The notes under the pieces: model-generated
Databases searched by the model: none
Seen by the model: the letters and a program-made list of their open reading frames with translations, nothing else
What the model was told of the DNA's origin: nothing
NCBI RefSeq assembly: GCF_014205765.1
Contig: NZ_JACIIZ010000001.1
Coordinates: forward strand, 239,718-303,717
DNA: 64,000 bases
From: Nitrospirillum iridis
GTDB lineage: Bacteria > Pseudomonadota > Alphaproteobacteria > Azospirillales > Azospirillaceae
Direction: 5' to 3'
Position numbers and translations under genes: made by a program
Part shown: positions 8,580 to 18,548 of the stretch, piece after piece
How the letters are laid out: every line of letters starts with the position of its first letter
How positions within the stretch are numbered: the first letter of the stretch is position 1

Positions 8580-8784
8580 GGGGGGCCTTTCGGGGGCGGT
8601 CGGGCGATTGCTCTTGCCGGGGACCTTAGCCGGAAGCGGCGGGCCGGTCACGCGTCAGCGGGCTGGGCTGACCCTTTAAAAATGCTGAAGTGTTAAATGG
8701 TAGAATGGACAAAAGGATTAATGTTCCGCATCTAGACCTCTCCTGTTCCGTCCCGTTTCCCCGCCACCCGCGACAGACGACCCA

Positions 8785-9579
8785 ATGGCCGACCGCCCCC
8801 GCACCCGCCTGCACATCGACGCGCCGTTCGCGGCCGGCCAGTCCGCCGCCTTGTCCGGCGACCAGGCGCACTATCTGCGGGGCGTGCTGCGCCAGACGCC
8901 GGGTGACCGGTTGCTGGCCTTCAACGAGGCCGGGGGCGAGTGGCTGGCGGACATCGCCACTCTTGCCAAATCAGCCGGCACCGTGACCCTGCTGGAACAG
9001 GTGCGGGCGCCGGCGGCGGCCGGGCCGGACATCTGGCTGCTGTTCGCGCCGCTGAAGGGTGGCCGCACCGAATATGTGGTGGAGAAGGCGACGGAGCTGG
9101 GTGCCGCCCGCCTGTGCCCCGTGCTGACCCGCCGGGGGGACGTGCCCCGCGTCAACCTGGACCGGCTGCGCGCCAACGCGGTGGAGGCGGCCGAGCAGTG
9201 CGAGCGGCTGTCCGTGCCGGTGGTGGAGCCTCTGGCCGACCTGGCGGCCGTGCTGGCCCGCTGGCCCGCCGATCCGTTGACGCAAGACCGCCCCCTGTTC
9301 GTGGCGGCGGAAACGGGGGCGGCCCGGCCCCTGGCGGCCGCTGTGACGGCGGCTACTGCATCCGGCGGCAAAGCCGCGTTCCTTGTGGGACCGGAGGGGG
9401 GCTTCCATCCGGACGAGCTTGACCGGCTTGCCAAAACACCCTTTGTTGTCCCGGTGGGACTGGGTCCCCGCATCTTGCGGGCGGACACGGCCGCTTTCGC
9501 CGTGCTTGCCGTGTGGCAGGCGCTGACGGGCGACTGGACCGCCGCCCCGGGAGAGGACGCGCGCCCGCCGTTCCGCTGA
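8785..9579 (+). CDS. rsmE: 16S rRNA (uracil1498-N3)-methyltransferase
   Basis: A 264-residue SPOUT methyltransferase that methylates U1498 of 16S rRNA. It has an N-terminal PUA-like domain (DQAHYLRGVLRQTPGDRL) and a C-terminal knotted domain. The SAM-binding knot is seen as FLVGPEGGFHPDEL, then LGPRILRADTAAFAVLAVWQ. A long AT-richer spacer (8580-8784) separates it from the divergent ubiA and probably holds promoters for both. gshA follows 76 bp downstream in the same direction. Confidence 0.95.
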   Translation: MADRPRTRLHIDAPFAAGQSAALSGDQAHYLRGVLRQTPGDRLLAFNEAGGEWLADIATLAKSAGTVTLLEQVRAPAAAGPDIWLLFAPLKGGRTEYVVEKATELGAARLCPVLTRRGDVPRVNLDRLRANAVEAAEQCERLSVPVVEPLADLAAVLARWPADPLTQDRPLFVAAETGAARPLAAAVTAATASGGKAAFLVGPEGGFHPDELDRLAKTPFVVPVGLGPRILRADTAAFAVLAVWQALTGDWTAAPGEDARPPFR

Positions 9580-9655
9580 GTGCCGTTCCGTTCCGTTTCC
9601 GCCAGCCCCACCCGCGCTTACGTGCCCCAAGCCTTGTGAAGAAGGACCGCCCCTG

Positions 9656-11023
9656 ATGTCTGCGCCGCCGAAGAACCCGGGTGCCCCCATCACCGACCGC
9701 CGCGACCTGGTGGAGTACCTGGAACAGGGCAGCAAGCCGGCGGATGCCTGGCGCATCGGCACGGAACACGAGAAGTTCGCCTTTCGCCTGGGCGACAATA
9801 GCCCGCTGCCCTATGAGGGCGAGCAGGGCATCGGCCGCATCCTGAACGAGATGGCCAGCCGTTACGACTGGACCCCGGTGACGGAGGGCGAGAACGTCAT
9901 CGCCCTCACCAAGGGCCAGGCCAGCATCACGCTGGAGCCGGGCGGCCAATTCGAACTGTCGGGCGCGCCGCTCAACACCATCCACCAGACCTGTGGCGAG
10001 GTGTCGGAACACCTGGCCCAGGTGCGCGCCATCGGCGCCGAGCTGGGGATCGGCATGATCGGTCTGGGCTTCAACCCCAAGTGGAAGCGCGAGGACATCC
10101 CGTGGATGCCCAAGGGCCGCTATCGCATCATGCGCGACTACATGCCCAAGAAAGGCACCATGGGCCTGGACATGATGACCCGCACATCCACCGTGCAGGT
10201 CAACCTGGACTTCAGTTCCGAAGCCGACATGGTGAAGAAGTTCCGGGTTAGCCTGGCGCTGCAGCCCATCGCCACGGCGCTGTTCGCCAACAGCCCCTTC
10301 AAGGAGGGCAAGCCCAACGGCTTCCAGAGCCTGCGCAGCCATGTGTGGACCGACACGGATCCCGACCGCTGCGGCGACCTGCCCTTCGTGTTCGAGGATG
10401 GCTTCGGTTTCGAGCGTTACGCCGATCATGCCCTGAACGTGCCGATGTATTTCGCCTATCGCGACGGCGTCTATGTCGATGCCTCGGGCCAGAGCTTCAA
10501 GGACTTCCTGGCCGGCAAGCTGCCGGCCCTGCCGGGCGAGCGGCCGCTGATCACCGACTGGGTGGACCACCTGACCACCCTGTTCCCCGAGGTGCGGCTG
10601 AAGCGCTTCCTGGAGATGCGGGGCGCCGACGGCGGCCCGTGGGCCCGGCTGTGCGCCCTGCCGGCCCTGTGGGTGGGCCTGCTCTACGACACCACGGCGC
10701 TGGATGCCGCCTGGGACCTGATCAAGGACTGGTCGGAGGAGGAGCGGGCCAGCTTGCGCAACAACGTGCCGCGCCTGGGCCTGGACACGCCCTTCCGCGG
10801 CGGCACGGTGCTGGATCTGGCACGCCGGACGGTCGCCATCTCCCGCGCCGGCCTCGATAATCGCGCCCGCATGGCGGGCATGGGCGATAACGAAAGTCAC
10901 TTCCTGGACACGCTGCAGGAGATCGTGGACAGCGGCATCTCCCCGGCCACCGAACTGCTGAACAAGTTCAACGGCGAGTGGGATGGCGATATCGACCGCG
11001 TCTATGCCGAGTACGCCTATTAA
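9656..11023 (+). CDS. gshA: Glutamate-cysteine ligase, plant/alphaproteobacterial type
   Basis: A 455-residue glutamate-cysteine ligase, the first and rate-limiting step of glutathione synthesis, ATP dependent and cytoplasmic. RIGTEHEKFAF near residue 37 is the start of the GCS2 catalytic domain. LEPGGQFELSGAPL, LGLGFNPKWKREDIPWMPKGRY-type sequence and MMTRTSTVQVNLDF are typical of the plant/alphaproteobacterial class rather than enterobacterial GshA. An AGGA lies ahead of the ATG. A GC-rich stem-loop at 11088-11124 closes the transcription unit. Confidence 0.95.
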   Translation: MSAPPKNPGAPITDRRDLVEYLEQGSKPADAWRIGTEHEKFAFRLGDNSPLPYEGEQGIGRILNEMASRYDWTPVTEGENVIALTKGQASITLEPGGQFELSGAPLNTIHQTCGEVSEHLAQVRAIGAELGIGMIGLGFNPKWKREDIPWMPKGRYRIMRDYMPKKGTMGLDMMTRTSTVQVNLDFSSEADMVKKFRVSLALQPIATALFANSPFKEGKPNGFQSLRSHVWTDTDPDRCGDLPFVFEDGFGFERYADHALNVPMYFAYRDGVYVDASGQSFKDFLAGKLPALPGERPLITDWVDHLTTLFPEVRLKRFLEMRGADGGPWARLCALPALWVGLLYDTTALDAAWDLIKDWSEEERASLRNNVPRLGLDTPFRGGTVLDLARRTVAISRAGLDNRARMAGMGDNESHFLDTLQEIVDSGISPATELLNKFNGEWDGDIDRVYAEYAY

Positions 11024-11087
11024 GCTTCATGGCCTGGACGCCGCAGCCTTTCCGGTCCCACGGGTGACGGAAGGCGGTGAAGGCATC

Positions 11088-11124
11088 GACGCCGCCCGGC
11101 TTCCCCCCGGAGCCTGGCGGCGTC
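11088..11124. terminator. GC-rich stem-loop between gshA and the convergent small-lipoprotein gene
   Basis: Left arm starts GACGCCGCC and right arm ends GGCGGCGTC, with inner pairs GGCT/AGCC and a C-rich loop. There is no T-run, so intrinsic termination is uncertain. Its position between convergent genes favours a 3' structure. Confidence 0.45.
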
Positions 11125-11167
11125 CCTGATCCTGAGTTCCCCGTGGTGGCGGCGGGCGCGGGTGGGT

Positions 11168-11407
11168 TTATGACCCGGGAACCTTGGTTCCCAGCGGACG
11201 ATTCAGCAGATCCTTCGGATCGGCCTGTCCGCCGGCATAGCAGGTGCCGCTAAGACGGCTGCCGGTGTTCACGCAGTTGCGTGGCGCGGCCTGGCCGGCG
11301 GGCTTGGCGGCGGCGTTGGCTGTCTGGCTGGCGTCGGGCGTGGTTTGGCAGCCCGCGGCAGCCAGGACGGCACAAGTGGTTGCCGCCAATAACAGATAGT
11401 TTTTCAT
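11168..11407 (-). CDS. Small lipoprotein with CxxTGSRL-TC-AG-QADP motif
   Basis: A 79-residue predicted lipoprotein. The N-terminus MKNYLLLAATTCAVLAAAGC ends in a clear lipobox (AAGC). An Ala/Gln/Pro linker follows, then the conserved-looking C-terminal block CVNTGSRLSGTC-YAGGQADP. The same block occurs in the next upstream gene, so the two are paralogs. Two cysteines five and more residues apart suggest a disulfide in the periplasm. GGGGTTTGA precedes the ATG. Function is unknown. Confidence 0.7.
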   Translation of the reverse strand: MKNYLLLAATTCAVLAAAGCQTTPDASQTANAAAKPAGQAAPRNCVNTGSRLSGTCYAGGQADPKDLLNRPLGTKVPGS

Positions 11408-11576
11408 TCAAACCCCATGCGTTTGCATAAAAGCAACCGTAGGATTAATGCGCACTATCGTTGGTGCCGCAACCGGGTTCTGAACCACAGGGTTGCGCAA
11501 TTGATACCGGTTTCCGTCCAGCTCCGCGCGCCCTGCATTGCACTGCACATAAGTGCCTAAAAATGTGCGGAAACGC

Positions 11577-11906
11577 CTAACGCGGCGGCATGCCGGATGG
11601 GTTGGTGCGATTCTCCAGCACCTCCCGCGGGTCCGCCTGGTGGCCCGCTTGGCAGGTGCTGCCCAGCCTGCTGCCGGTAGTGGGGCACTTTTTCTTCGCT
11701 GGCTTGGCCGGGGCTGGGCTATTGGCGTCGGGCGCCGTTGTTTCCGTGGCCGGGCCCGGTGCCGCCGTATCGGTCGCGGCCGCCGGTGTTTCTGGGGCGC
11801 TGGCCTGGCCGTCCGCCGATGGCGTTGTCTGGGCGAAGGCGCCACCCGCCAGCAGCACCCCCAGCGACGTTGCGTAGAGAATCGATCGAATCGCCCGCGT
11901 GCCCAT
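11577..11906 (-). CDS. Small secreted protein, paralog of the neighbouring small lipoprotein
   Basis: A 109-residue exported protein with a signal peptide (MGTRAIRSILYATSLGVLL, cleavage after AFA). A Pro/Ala/Thr-rich linker of about 45 residues follows, then CPTTGSRLGSTC-QAGHQADPREVLENR, matching the block in the gene at 11168. Unlike that paralog there is no lipobox cysteine. The chosen ATG at 11906 has AAGGGG upstream and gives a clean signal peptide; the frame extends to 11942. The two genes are 170 bp apart on the same strand. Function is unknown. Confidence 0.65.
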   Translation of the reverse strand: MGTRAIRSILYATSLGVLLAGGAFAQTTPSADGQASAPETPAAATDTAAPGPATETTAPDANSPAPAKPAKKKCPTTGSRLGSTCQAGHQADPREVLENRTNPSGMPPR

Positions 11907-11989
11907 GTGACGGTGCCCCTTGCATGCCAGTGGATCCACCACACACGGGGCTGTGCGGCGGGCCTGTCGCTCACAGATCAGAAAAAAGC

Positions 11990-12556
11990 TCAGCCCCGCG
12001 CGGCGTGGGCGTGGGCGCGGGCCAGCCAGGCGGTCACCTCGTCGGTGACGTCTTCCACCGACGCCAGTGGGATGCGGTAGGTGATGCGGTCGCTGGCATC
12101 GGCCGTCTTGACCAGGGTCAGGGGCAGGGGGCCGTGGCCCAGCGCCAAGCCCAAGTCGATTCGCCCTTTCCCCACCGGCTTGGCCTCGGCGAACTTGAGG
12201 CCGGCGCTGAAGGAGATCATGGTCGACAGGACGGCGCTGGTGACCTCGGGCCCCAAGCCGTGGGCCAGTTCCGTCAGGCGGTCACCGATGGGGCGCAGGC
12301 CTTCGCGCCCGGCATACAGCTTGTCCAGCCGCTCCGCCGGTGTCAGCGCGTGGATGCCGCCCAGCGCCTTTGCCGCCAGCACCTGGGCCGTGGCGCCGCC
12401 CAGGCCGTGCGCCGCCTTCAGCCAGCGGGCGCAGGCCTTGGGCTCGGCCGGCCCCTCCGCCCTGATCAGCGCCACCCAGGCGTCCACCTGCCGGCCGGTC
12501 TTGGCCGGCAGGTTGCGCAGGATGGCGGCCATCATGTCGTCGGGGCTCTTGCCCAT
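11990..12556 (-). CDS. DUF4287/DUF5655-type protein
   Basis: A 188-residue cytoplasmic protein. The N-terminal part (MMAAILRNLPAKTGRQVDAW, then VALIRAEGP and WLKAAHGLG) matches the DUF4287 pattern. The C-terminal half (ISFSAGLKFAEAKPVGKGRI, then DLGLAL) resembles the DUF5655 domain that often accompanies it. The role is not established. It sits 20 bp downstream of tldD on the same strand and may be read through from it. Confidence 0.75.
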   Translation of the reverse strand: MGKSPDDMMAAILRNLPAKTGRQVDAWVALIRAEGPAEPKACARWLKAAHGLGGATAQVLAAKALGGIHALTPAERLDKLYAGREGLRPIGDRLTELAHGLGPEVTSAVLSTMISFSAGLKFAEAKPVGKGRIDLGLALGHGPLPLTLVKTADASDRITYRIPLASVEDVTDEVTAWLARAHAHAARG

Positions 12557-12576
12557 GGGCGGAGCGCTCCGTCCCG

Positions 12577-14010
12577 TCAGGCGGCGGTGCCGCCGACGGT
12601 CAGGCCGTCGATGCGCAGGGTCGGCTGGCCCACGCCCACCGGCACACTCTGTCCCTGCTTGCCGCAGACGCCGACGCCCTCATCCAGGCAGCTGTCGTTG
12701 CCGATCATGGTGACCTTGGTCAGGGCGTCCGGGCCGTTGCCGATCAGGGTGGCGCCCTTCACCGACGGGCCGACCTTGCCGTTCTCGATCAGGTAGGCCT
12801 CGGAGGCGGAGAAGACGAACTTGCCCGAGACGATGTCCACCTGGCCGCCGCCGAAGTTCGCGGCGTAGAGGCCGCGCTTCACCGAGGACAGGATCTCCTC
12901 CGGCGTCTGGTTGCCGGACCGCATCATGGTGTTGGTCATGCGCGGCATGGGCACGCTGCTGAAGCCCTGGCGGCGGCCGTTGCCGGTGGGCTTCACCCCC
13001 ATCAGGCGGGCGTTCATGCGGTCCTGCATGTAGCCCACCAGGATGCCGTCCTCGATCAGGGTGTTGCACTGGCTGGGCGTGCCCTCGTCATCCACGGAGA
13101 TGGAGCCGCGGCGGCCTTCCAGCGTGCCGTCATCCACCACGGTGACGCCGGGGGCGGCCACCCGCTGCCCGATGAGGGAGGAGAAGGCGGAGGTGGCCTT
13201 GCGGTTGAAATCCCCCTCCAGCCCATGGCCGATGGCCTCGTGCAGCAGCACGCCGCACCAGCCAGGCCCCAGCACCACCGGCATCTCACCGGCGGGCGCC
13301 GGGACGGCGGCCAAATTGACCAGGGCCTGGCGCAGGGCCTCGTCCACATGGTGGCGCCAGGTTTCCGGCCGCATGTAGCGCTCATAGGCGACGCGGCCGC
13401 CGGCGCCATGGCTGCCGGCCTCCATGCGGTCGCCTTCGCCGACGACGACGGAGACGTTCAGGCGCACCAGGGGGCGGATATCGGCCACGCGGTGGCCGTC
13501 GGCACGGATGATCTGCACCGCCTGCCACTCGCCCGTCAGGCTGGCGCTGACTTGGCGCACCCGGGGGTCGCGGCCCCGGGCGTAGGCGTCGATCTCGGCC
13601 AGCAGCTTCACCTTGGCCTCGAACGGCACCAGCGCCAGCGGGTTGTCGGAGGCGTAGAGGGCGCGGTTGGTGCCCACCGGTGGCTCGGCATAGGTGCCGC
13701 CGTGGCCGGCCTGCACCGTGCGCACGGTGGCCGCGGCGCGCTTCAGCGCCTCCTCCGACAGGGTGGAGGCGTGGGCGTAGCCCGTGGTCTCGCCGGCGAC
13801 GGAGCGCAGGCCGAAGCCCTGGGTGGTGTCGAACGAGGCGTTCTTCAGCTTGCCGTCATCCCAGAACACGCCCTCCGACTGGGCGTATTCCAGGAACAGT
13901 TCGCCATCGTCGCCGCCCCGAAGCGCGTCGGCGACGATCGATTCGGTGCGCGCGCGGTCCAACCCGGCCCGGGTGAAAAACAAATCGTCGGTCTGGGCGA
14001 GCAAGCTCAT
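12577..14010 (-). CDS. tldD: Metalloprotease TldD
   Basis: A 477-residue TldD/PmbA-family zinc protease subunit. It works with TldE (PmbA) to process small peptides such as modified peptide antibiotics and antitoxins. The zinc motif HEAIGHGLEGD is intact (H257, E258, H262), and DDEGTPSQ, GRRQGFSSVPMPRMTN-type and C-terminal DSCLDEGVGVCGKQGQ segments are conserved. The start at 14010 has TGGAG upstream; the longer frame to 14079 has no support. The partner tldE/pmbA is not in the window. Confidence 0.95.
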   Translation of the reverse strand: MSLLAQTDDLFFTRAGLDRARTESIVADALRGGDDGELFLEYAQSEGVFWDDGKLKNASFDTTQGFGLRSVAGETTGYAHASTLSEEALKRAAATVRTVQAGHGGTYAEPPVGTNRALYASDNPLALVPFEAKVKLLAEIDAYARGRDPRVRQVSASLTGEWQAVQIIRADGHRVADIRPLVRLNVSVVVGEGDRMEAGSHGAGGRVAYERYMRPETWRHHVDEALRQALVNLAAVPAPAGEMPVVLGPGWCGVLLHEAIGHGLEGDFNRKATSAFSSLIGQRVAAPGVTVVDDGTLEGRRGSISVDDEGTPSQCNTLIEDGILVGYMQDRMNARLMGVKPTGNGRRQGFSSVPMPRMTNTMMRSGNQTPEEILSSVKRGLYAANFGGGQVDIVSGKFVFSASEAYLIENGKVGPSVKGATLIGNGPDALTKVTMIGNDSCLDEGVGVCGKQGQSVPVGVGQPTLRIDGLTVGGTAA

Positions 14011-14103
14011 GGACGCGAAACTCCAAAAAGACGGGCCCCGGTCCGCGGCTCCGCGGATGGGCGTACAATTCCATAACATGGCGCGTCGGTGCCGCCGCCG
14101 CCA

Positions 14104-14139
14104 GAGCGAGATGCGATCACCTGTGATCGCATCTCGCTC
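14104..14139. repeat. Perfect 17-bp inverted repeat with 2-bp centre
   Basis: The arms GAGCGAGATGCGATCAC and GTGATCGCATCTCGCTC are exact reverse complements separated by CT. A 2-base loop is too tight for an RNA hairpin, so a dimeric protein-binding site is the better reading. It lies 94 bp upstream of the tldD start and about 490 bp upstream of coxB. No T-run follows. Confidence 0.85.
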
Positions 14140-14583
14140 ATAACCTGTTCATGATAGGGCGGAAAGGCCGTGCCGCGCGCGGTCCGCGCCAATTGTGCCA
14201 AACACGCCAAGGCTGTAGCGACGCGTGCGCGCGACGCCACCGTTGCGGGTTCCGCCCGCGCGGCATTACGCCCGTCGGTATGTCCTGGGACGCGTTGTCC
14301 GCTTTACGTCAAGGATCGGGAACGTTATGGTCTGCCATGATACAGGCGATCCTTAACCATTGGGGTCGCCTGTGATGCTGGGTCTGAACTCCCGGGCAGG
14401 TGCCTCGATAGCCCAAGCCATCGCCGCTTCGTCCCGCCGCAACGGGAGGTAGGGGAGGGGGCCAGGGTGACGGATAAGCGGGGCCCCATAATAAACGGGA
14501 GGATGGGGCGGCATCCCGCGCCCAAGACGGACGCCTGAACAGGGGGCGGCCAAACGGCGGGGTCACTAGGACAATCTTCGGGT

Positions 14584-14602
14584 GGGACGCGTCACGCGTC
14601 CC
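14584..14602 (+). promoter_or_regulatory. Hairpin in the coxB leader
   Basis: GGGACGCG-TCA-CGCGTCCC forms a perfect 8-bp stem ending 24 bases before the coxB ATG. It may affect translation or mRNA stability. The sequence shows the structure only. Confidence 0.4.
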
Positions 14603-14626
14603 CGGCAACGACGAGAGTGGTAAGGG

Positions 14627-15514
14627 ATGTCCGTACGCAAGAACGCCGCCGCCTTAGCGGCCCTTTTTACGGCCCTGGCGGGGCGCGCTTCCGTGGCGCT
14701 GGCCGATCCGGTGGTAAGCCAGCCCGAAGCGGGCAAGCTGGGAATGCAGCACGCCTATTCGCCGGTCGCGGTGCAACTGGAGGACTTCCACACCCTCCTG
14801 CTGTACATCATCATCGGCATCGTGGCCTTCGTGTCGCTGCTGCTGCTGGTCGTGATGGTGCGCTTCAACAAGCGCGCCAACCCAGTCCCGTCCAAGACCA
14901 GCCACCACACGCTGCTGGAGGTTGCCTGGACGGTGCTGCCGGTGCTGATCCTGGTGATCGTGGCCGTGCCGTCCTTCCGCGTCCTCTACTATGGCGACCG
15001 CACGCCCAACCCTGAGCTGACGGTGAAGATCACCGGGCACCAGTGGTACTGGTCCTACGAATATCCGGACAACAACGACATCGCCTTCGACAGCAACATC
15101 GTCTCCGATGGTGACCTGAAGCCCGGCCAGCCCCGGCTGCTGACGGTGGACAATGAGATGGTGGTGCCGGTGGGCACGCCGGTCCGCCTGCTGCTGACGG
15201 GCGCCGACGTCATCCATTCCTGGTTCGTGCCGTCGCTGGGCGTGCAGCTGCACGCCGTACCCGGCCGCATCAACGAGACGTGGCTGCAGGCCAGCACGGA
15301 AGGCACCTTCTACGGCCAGTGCACCCTGATCTGCGGCACCAACCACGGCTTCATGCCCATCGTCGTCCATGCCGTCAGCAAGGAGGACTACAAGGCCTGG
15401 GCCGAGAAGACCAAGACCGCCGGCATCGACGCGGGCCGTGAGTTCCTCGCGGCGCTGGAAGCCTCCAAGGTCACCAAGCCGGTCCTGGCGGCGGATGCCG
15501 GCGCTGCGCGCTGA
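14627..15514 (+). CDS. coxB: Cytochrome c oxidase subunit II (CuA subunit)
   Basis: A 295-residue subunit II of an aa3-type oxidase. It takes electrons from cytochrome c through the binuclear CuA centre on the periplasmic side. It has a signal peptide (residues 1-26, ending ALA), two membrane helices (about 57-78 and 98-117), the aromatic GHQWYWSYEYP segment and the CuA ligands H197, C232, C236, H240 and M243. The residue that is normally Glu between the two cysteines (CSELC) is Leu234 (CTLIC), so the side chain that bridges to the Mg site is missing. coxA follows 57 bp downstream. Confidence 0.96.
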   Translation: MSVRKNAAALAALFTALAGRASVALADPVVSQPEAGKLGMQHAYSPVAVQLEDFHTLLLYIIIGIVAFVSLLLLVVMVRFNKRANPVPSKTSHHTLLEVAWTVLPVLILVIVAVPSFRVLYYGDRTPNPELTVKITGHQWYWSYEYPDNNDIAFDSNIVSDGDLKPGQPRLLTVDNEMVVPVGTPVRLLLTGADVIHSWFVPSLGVQLHAVPGRINETWLQASTEGTFYGQCTLICGTNHGFMPIVVHAVSKEDYKAWAEKTKTAGIDAGREFLAALEASKVTKPVLAADAGAAR

Positions 15515-15547
15515 GTCCCCCCAAGCCTGAAATTTAACCCCGCCTGA

Positions 15548-17185
<1,638 letters not shown>

Positions 17186-17224
17186 GTTGATGTTCCGAGG
17201 GTGGCACCATCTGCATGGGCGACG

Positions 17225-17258
17225 ACCGCGCGGGAGGGGTGGCTTCCCGCGCGGTTTT
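17225..17258 (+). terminator. Rho-independent terminator or attenuator after coxA
   Basis: ACCGCGCGGGA and TCCCGCGCGGT form a perfect 11-bp stem with a 9-base loop, followed by TTTT. It lies between coxA and ctaB on the same strand, so it probably reduces read-through into the assembly genes. Confidence 0.8.
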
Positions 17259-17324
17259 GCCTGATTAAAGGCGCTGCCGGTCCCCGCATGGACCGGCCCC
17301 CTGTGGGATGCAGCGTCAGATGAG

Positions 17325-18248
17325 ATGCGAAGACCGATGACCGATACCGCCTTCGAGGGCCAGCCCGTTTCCGTCCAAGCCGACAGCCTGCCGGGGGGCG
17401 TCGCCGACTATATCGCCCTGCTGAAGCCCCGCGTCATGTCGCTGGTGGTGTTCAGCGGCCTGGCCGGCCTGGTGGTGGCGCCCGGCGCCCTGCACCCGGT
17501 GCTGGCGGTGGTGGCGCTGCTGTGCATCGCCGTGGGGGCCGGTGCCGCCGGCGCCATCAACATGTGGTACGACCGCGACATCGACGCGATCATGGAACGC
17601 ACCCGTGGCCGGCCGATTCCGCAGGGGCGGGTCAACCCGGATGAGGCGCTGGCCTTCGGCGTGGTCCTGTCCGTGGCCTCCGTCCTGCTGATGGGGCTGG
17701 CGGTCAACTGGGTGGCGGCCGCCATCCTGGGCTTCGCCAACGCCTTCTACGTCTTCGTCTACACCATGTGGCTGAAGCGCCGCACGCCGCAGAACATCGT
17801 CATCGGCGGTGCCGCTGGCGCCTTCCCCCCCATGATCGGCTGGGCGGCGGTGACGGGCGACGTCACCATCGGTCCGCTGCTGCTGTTCTGTCTGATCTTC
17901 TTCTGGACGCCGCCGCACTTCTGGGCCCTGGCCCTGTTCCGCAGCGGCGACTACAGCCGCGCCGGCGTGCCCATGCTGCCGGTGGTGGCGGGCGAGGCCG
18001 CCACCAAGCGCCAGATGCTAGCCTATACCTTGCTGCTGCTGCCCATCGCCATCGCCCCGCACTGGTTCGGTGTGGGCGGCATCGCCTACCTGGTGGGCGC
18101 CACGGGCCTGAGCCTGCTGTTCATTGTTTGCGCCGTGCGGGTCATGCTGGACAAGACCCACCGCGCCGCCAAGCAGATGTTCGCTTACTCCATCCTCTAC
18201 CTTTTCCTGCTGCTCGCCATCCTGATCGGTGAGAAGCTGGTGGCATGA
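17325..18248 (+). CDS. ctaB: Protoheme IX farnesyltransferase (heme O synthase)
   Basis: An integral membrane enzyme that farnesylates heme b to heme O, the precursor of heme A for the oxidase encoded alongside. It shows NMWYDRDIDAIMERTRGRP, the first Asp-rich motif with the family RTxxRP, and DKTHRAAKQMF near the C-terminus, with about nine hydrophobic helices. Two nearby ATGs (17325 and 17337) are possible starts and neither has a clear Shine-Dalgarno. It follows the hairpin at 17225 and is 46 bp upstream of a small oxidase-associated membrane protein. Confidence 0.96.
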   Translation: MRRPMTDTAFEGQPVSVQADSLPGGVADYIALLKPRVMSLVVFSGLAGLVVAPGALHPVLAVVALLCIAVGAGAAGAINMWYDRDIDAIMERTRGRPIPQGRVNPDEALAFGVVLSVASVLLMGLAVNWVAAAILGFANAFYVFVYTMWLKRRTPQNIVIGGAAGAFPPMIGWAAVTGDVTIGPLLLFCLIFFWTPPHFWALALFRSGDYSRAGVPMLPVVAGEAATKRQMLAYTLLLLPIAIAPHWFGVGGIAYLVGATGLSLLFIVCAVRVMLDKTHRAAKQMFAYSILYLFLLLAILIGEKLVA

Positions 18249-18294
18249 TCCGACCCCTCGAAAGAGGGCTCCTCCGCATAGGAACCCCGTCCGC

Positions 18295-18480
18295 ATGGCC
18301 AATACCACCGTTCCCTCCAGCGCACCTTCCCCGGCCCCGGATCCCGTCCTCGACGCGGCGGAGCGGGCCCGGCGCCAGCGCGGCAAGAACTTGGCCCTAT
18401 TCTTCTCGCTGCTGGGCTTCGTCGCATTGATCTATGTCGTGGCCATCGTGCGCATGGGGCTGAACGCGCCGGGCCACTAG
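18295..18480 (+). CDS. Small single-helix membrane protein in the oxidase cluster (CoxF-like)
   Basis: A 61-residue protein with a Pro/Ser/Ala-rich start, a basic stretch (ERARRQRGKN) and one membrane helix (LALFFSLLGFVALIYVVAIV) near the C-terminus. Position between ctaB and ctaG and topology match the small CoxF-type proteins found there in alphaproteobacteria. AGGAA lies upstream of the chosen ATG; the frame extends further upstream without support. A role in oxidase assembly is inferred from context. Confidence 0.75.
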   Translation: MANTTVPSSAPSPAPDPVLDAAERARRQRGKNLALFFSLLGFVALIYVVAIVRMGLNAPGH

Positions 18481-18548
18481 GCCGCCTTTTTAAAGAAGAA
18501 CCCCAGGCGGGCGAAGCCGCCGTCGACAATGCCCAGGGAGGCGACAGG

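Larger units (their letters stand above)
14011..14626. other. 616-bp intergenic region between tldD and coxB
   Basis: No convincing gene is present. It holds divergent promoters in principle for tldD and the oxidase genes, the perfect inverted repeat at 14104-14139, a shorter stem (CAGGCGA ... TCGCCTG) at 14343-14371 and a hairpin at 14584-14602 just ahead of coxB. Open frames across it are GC-driven and have no start signals or protein-like composition. Confidence 0.6.

Noticed and set aside
14141-14626. Open frames of 60-130 codons in the tldD-coxB gap
   Set aside because: Unbalanced composition, no start signals, and they overlap hairpins; not supported as genes.
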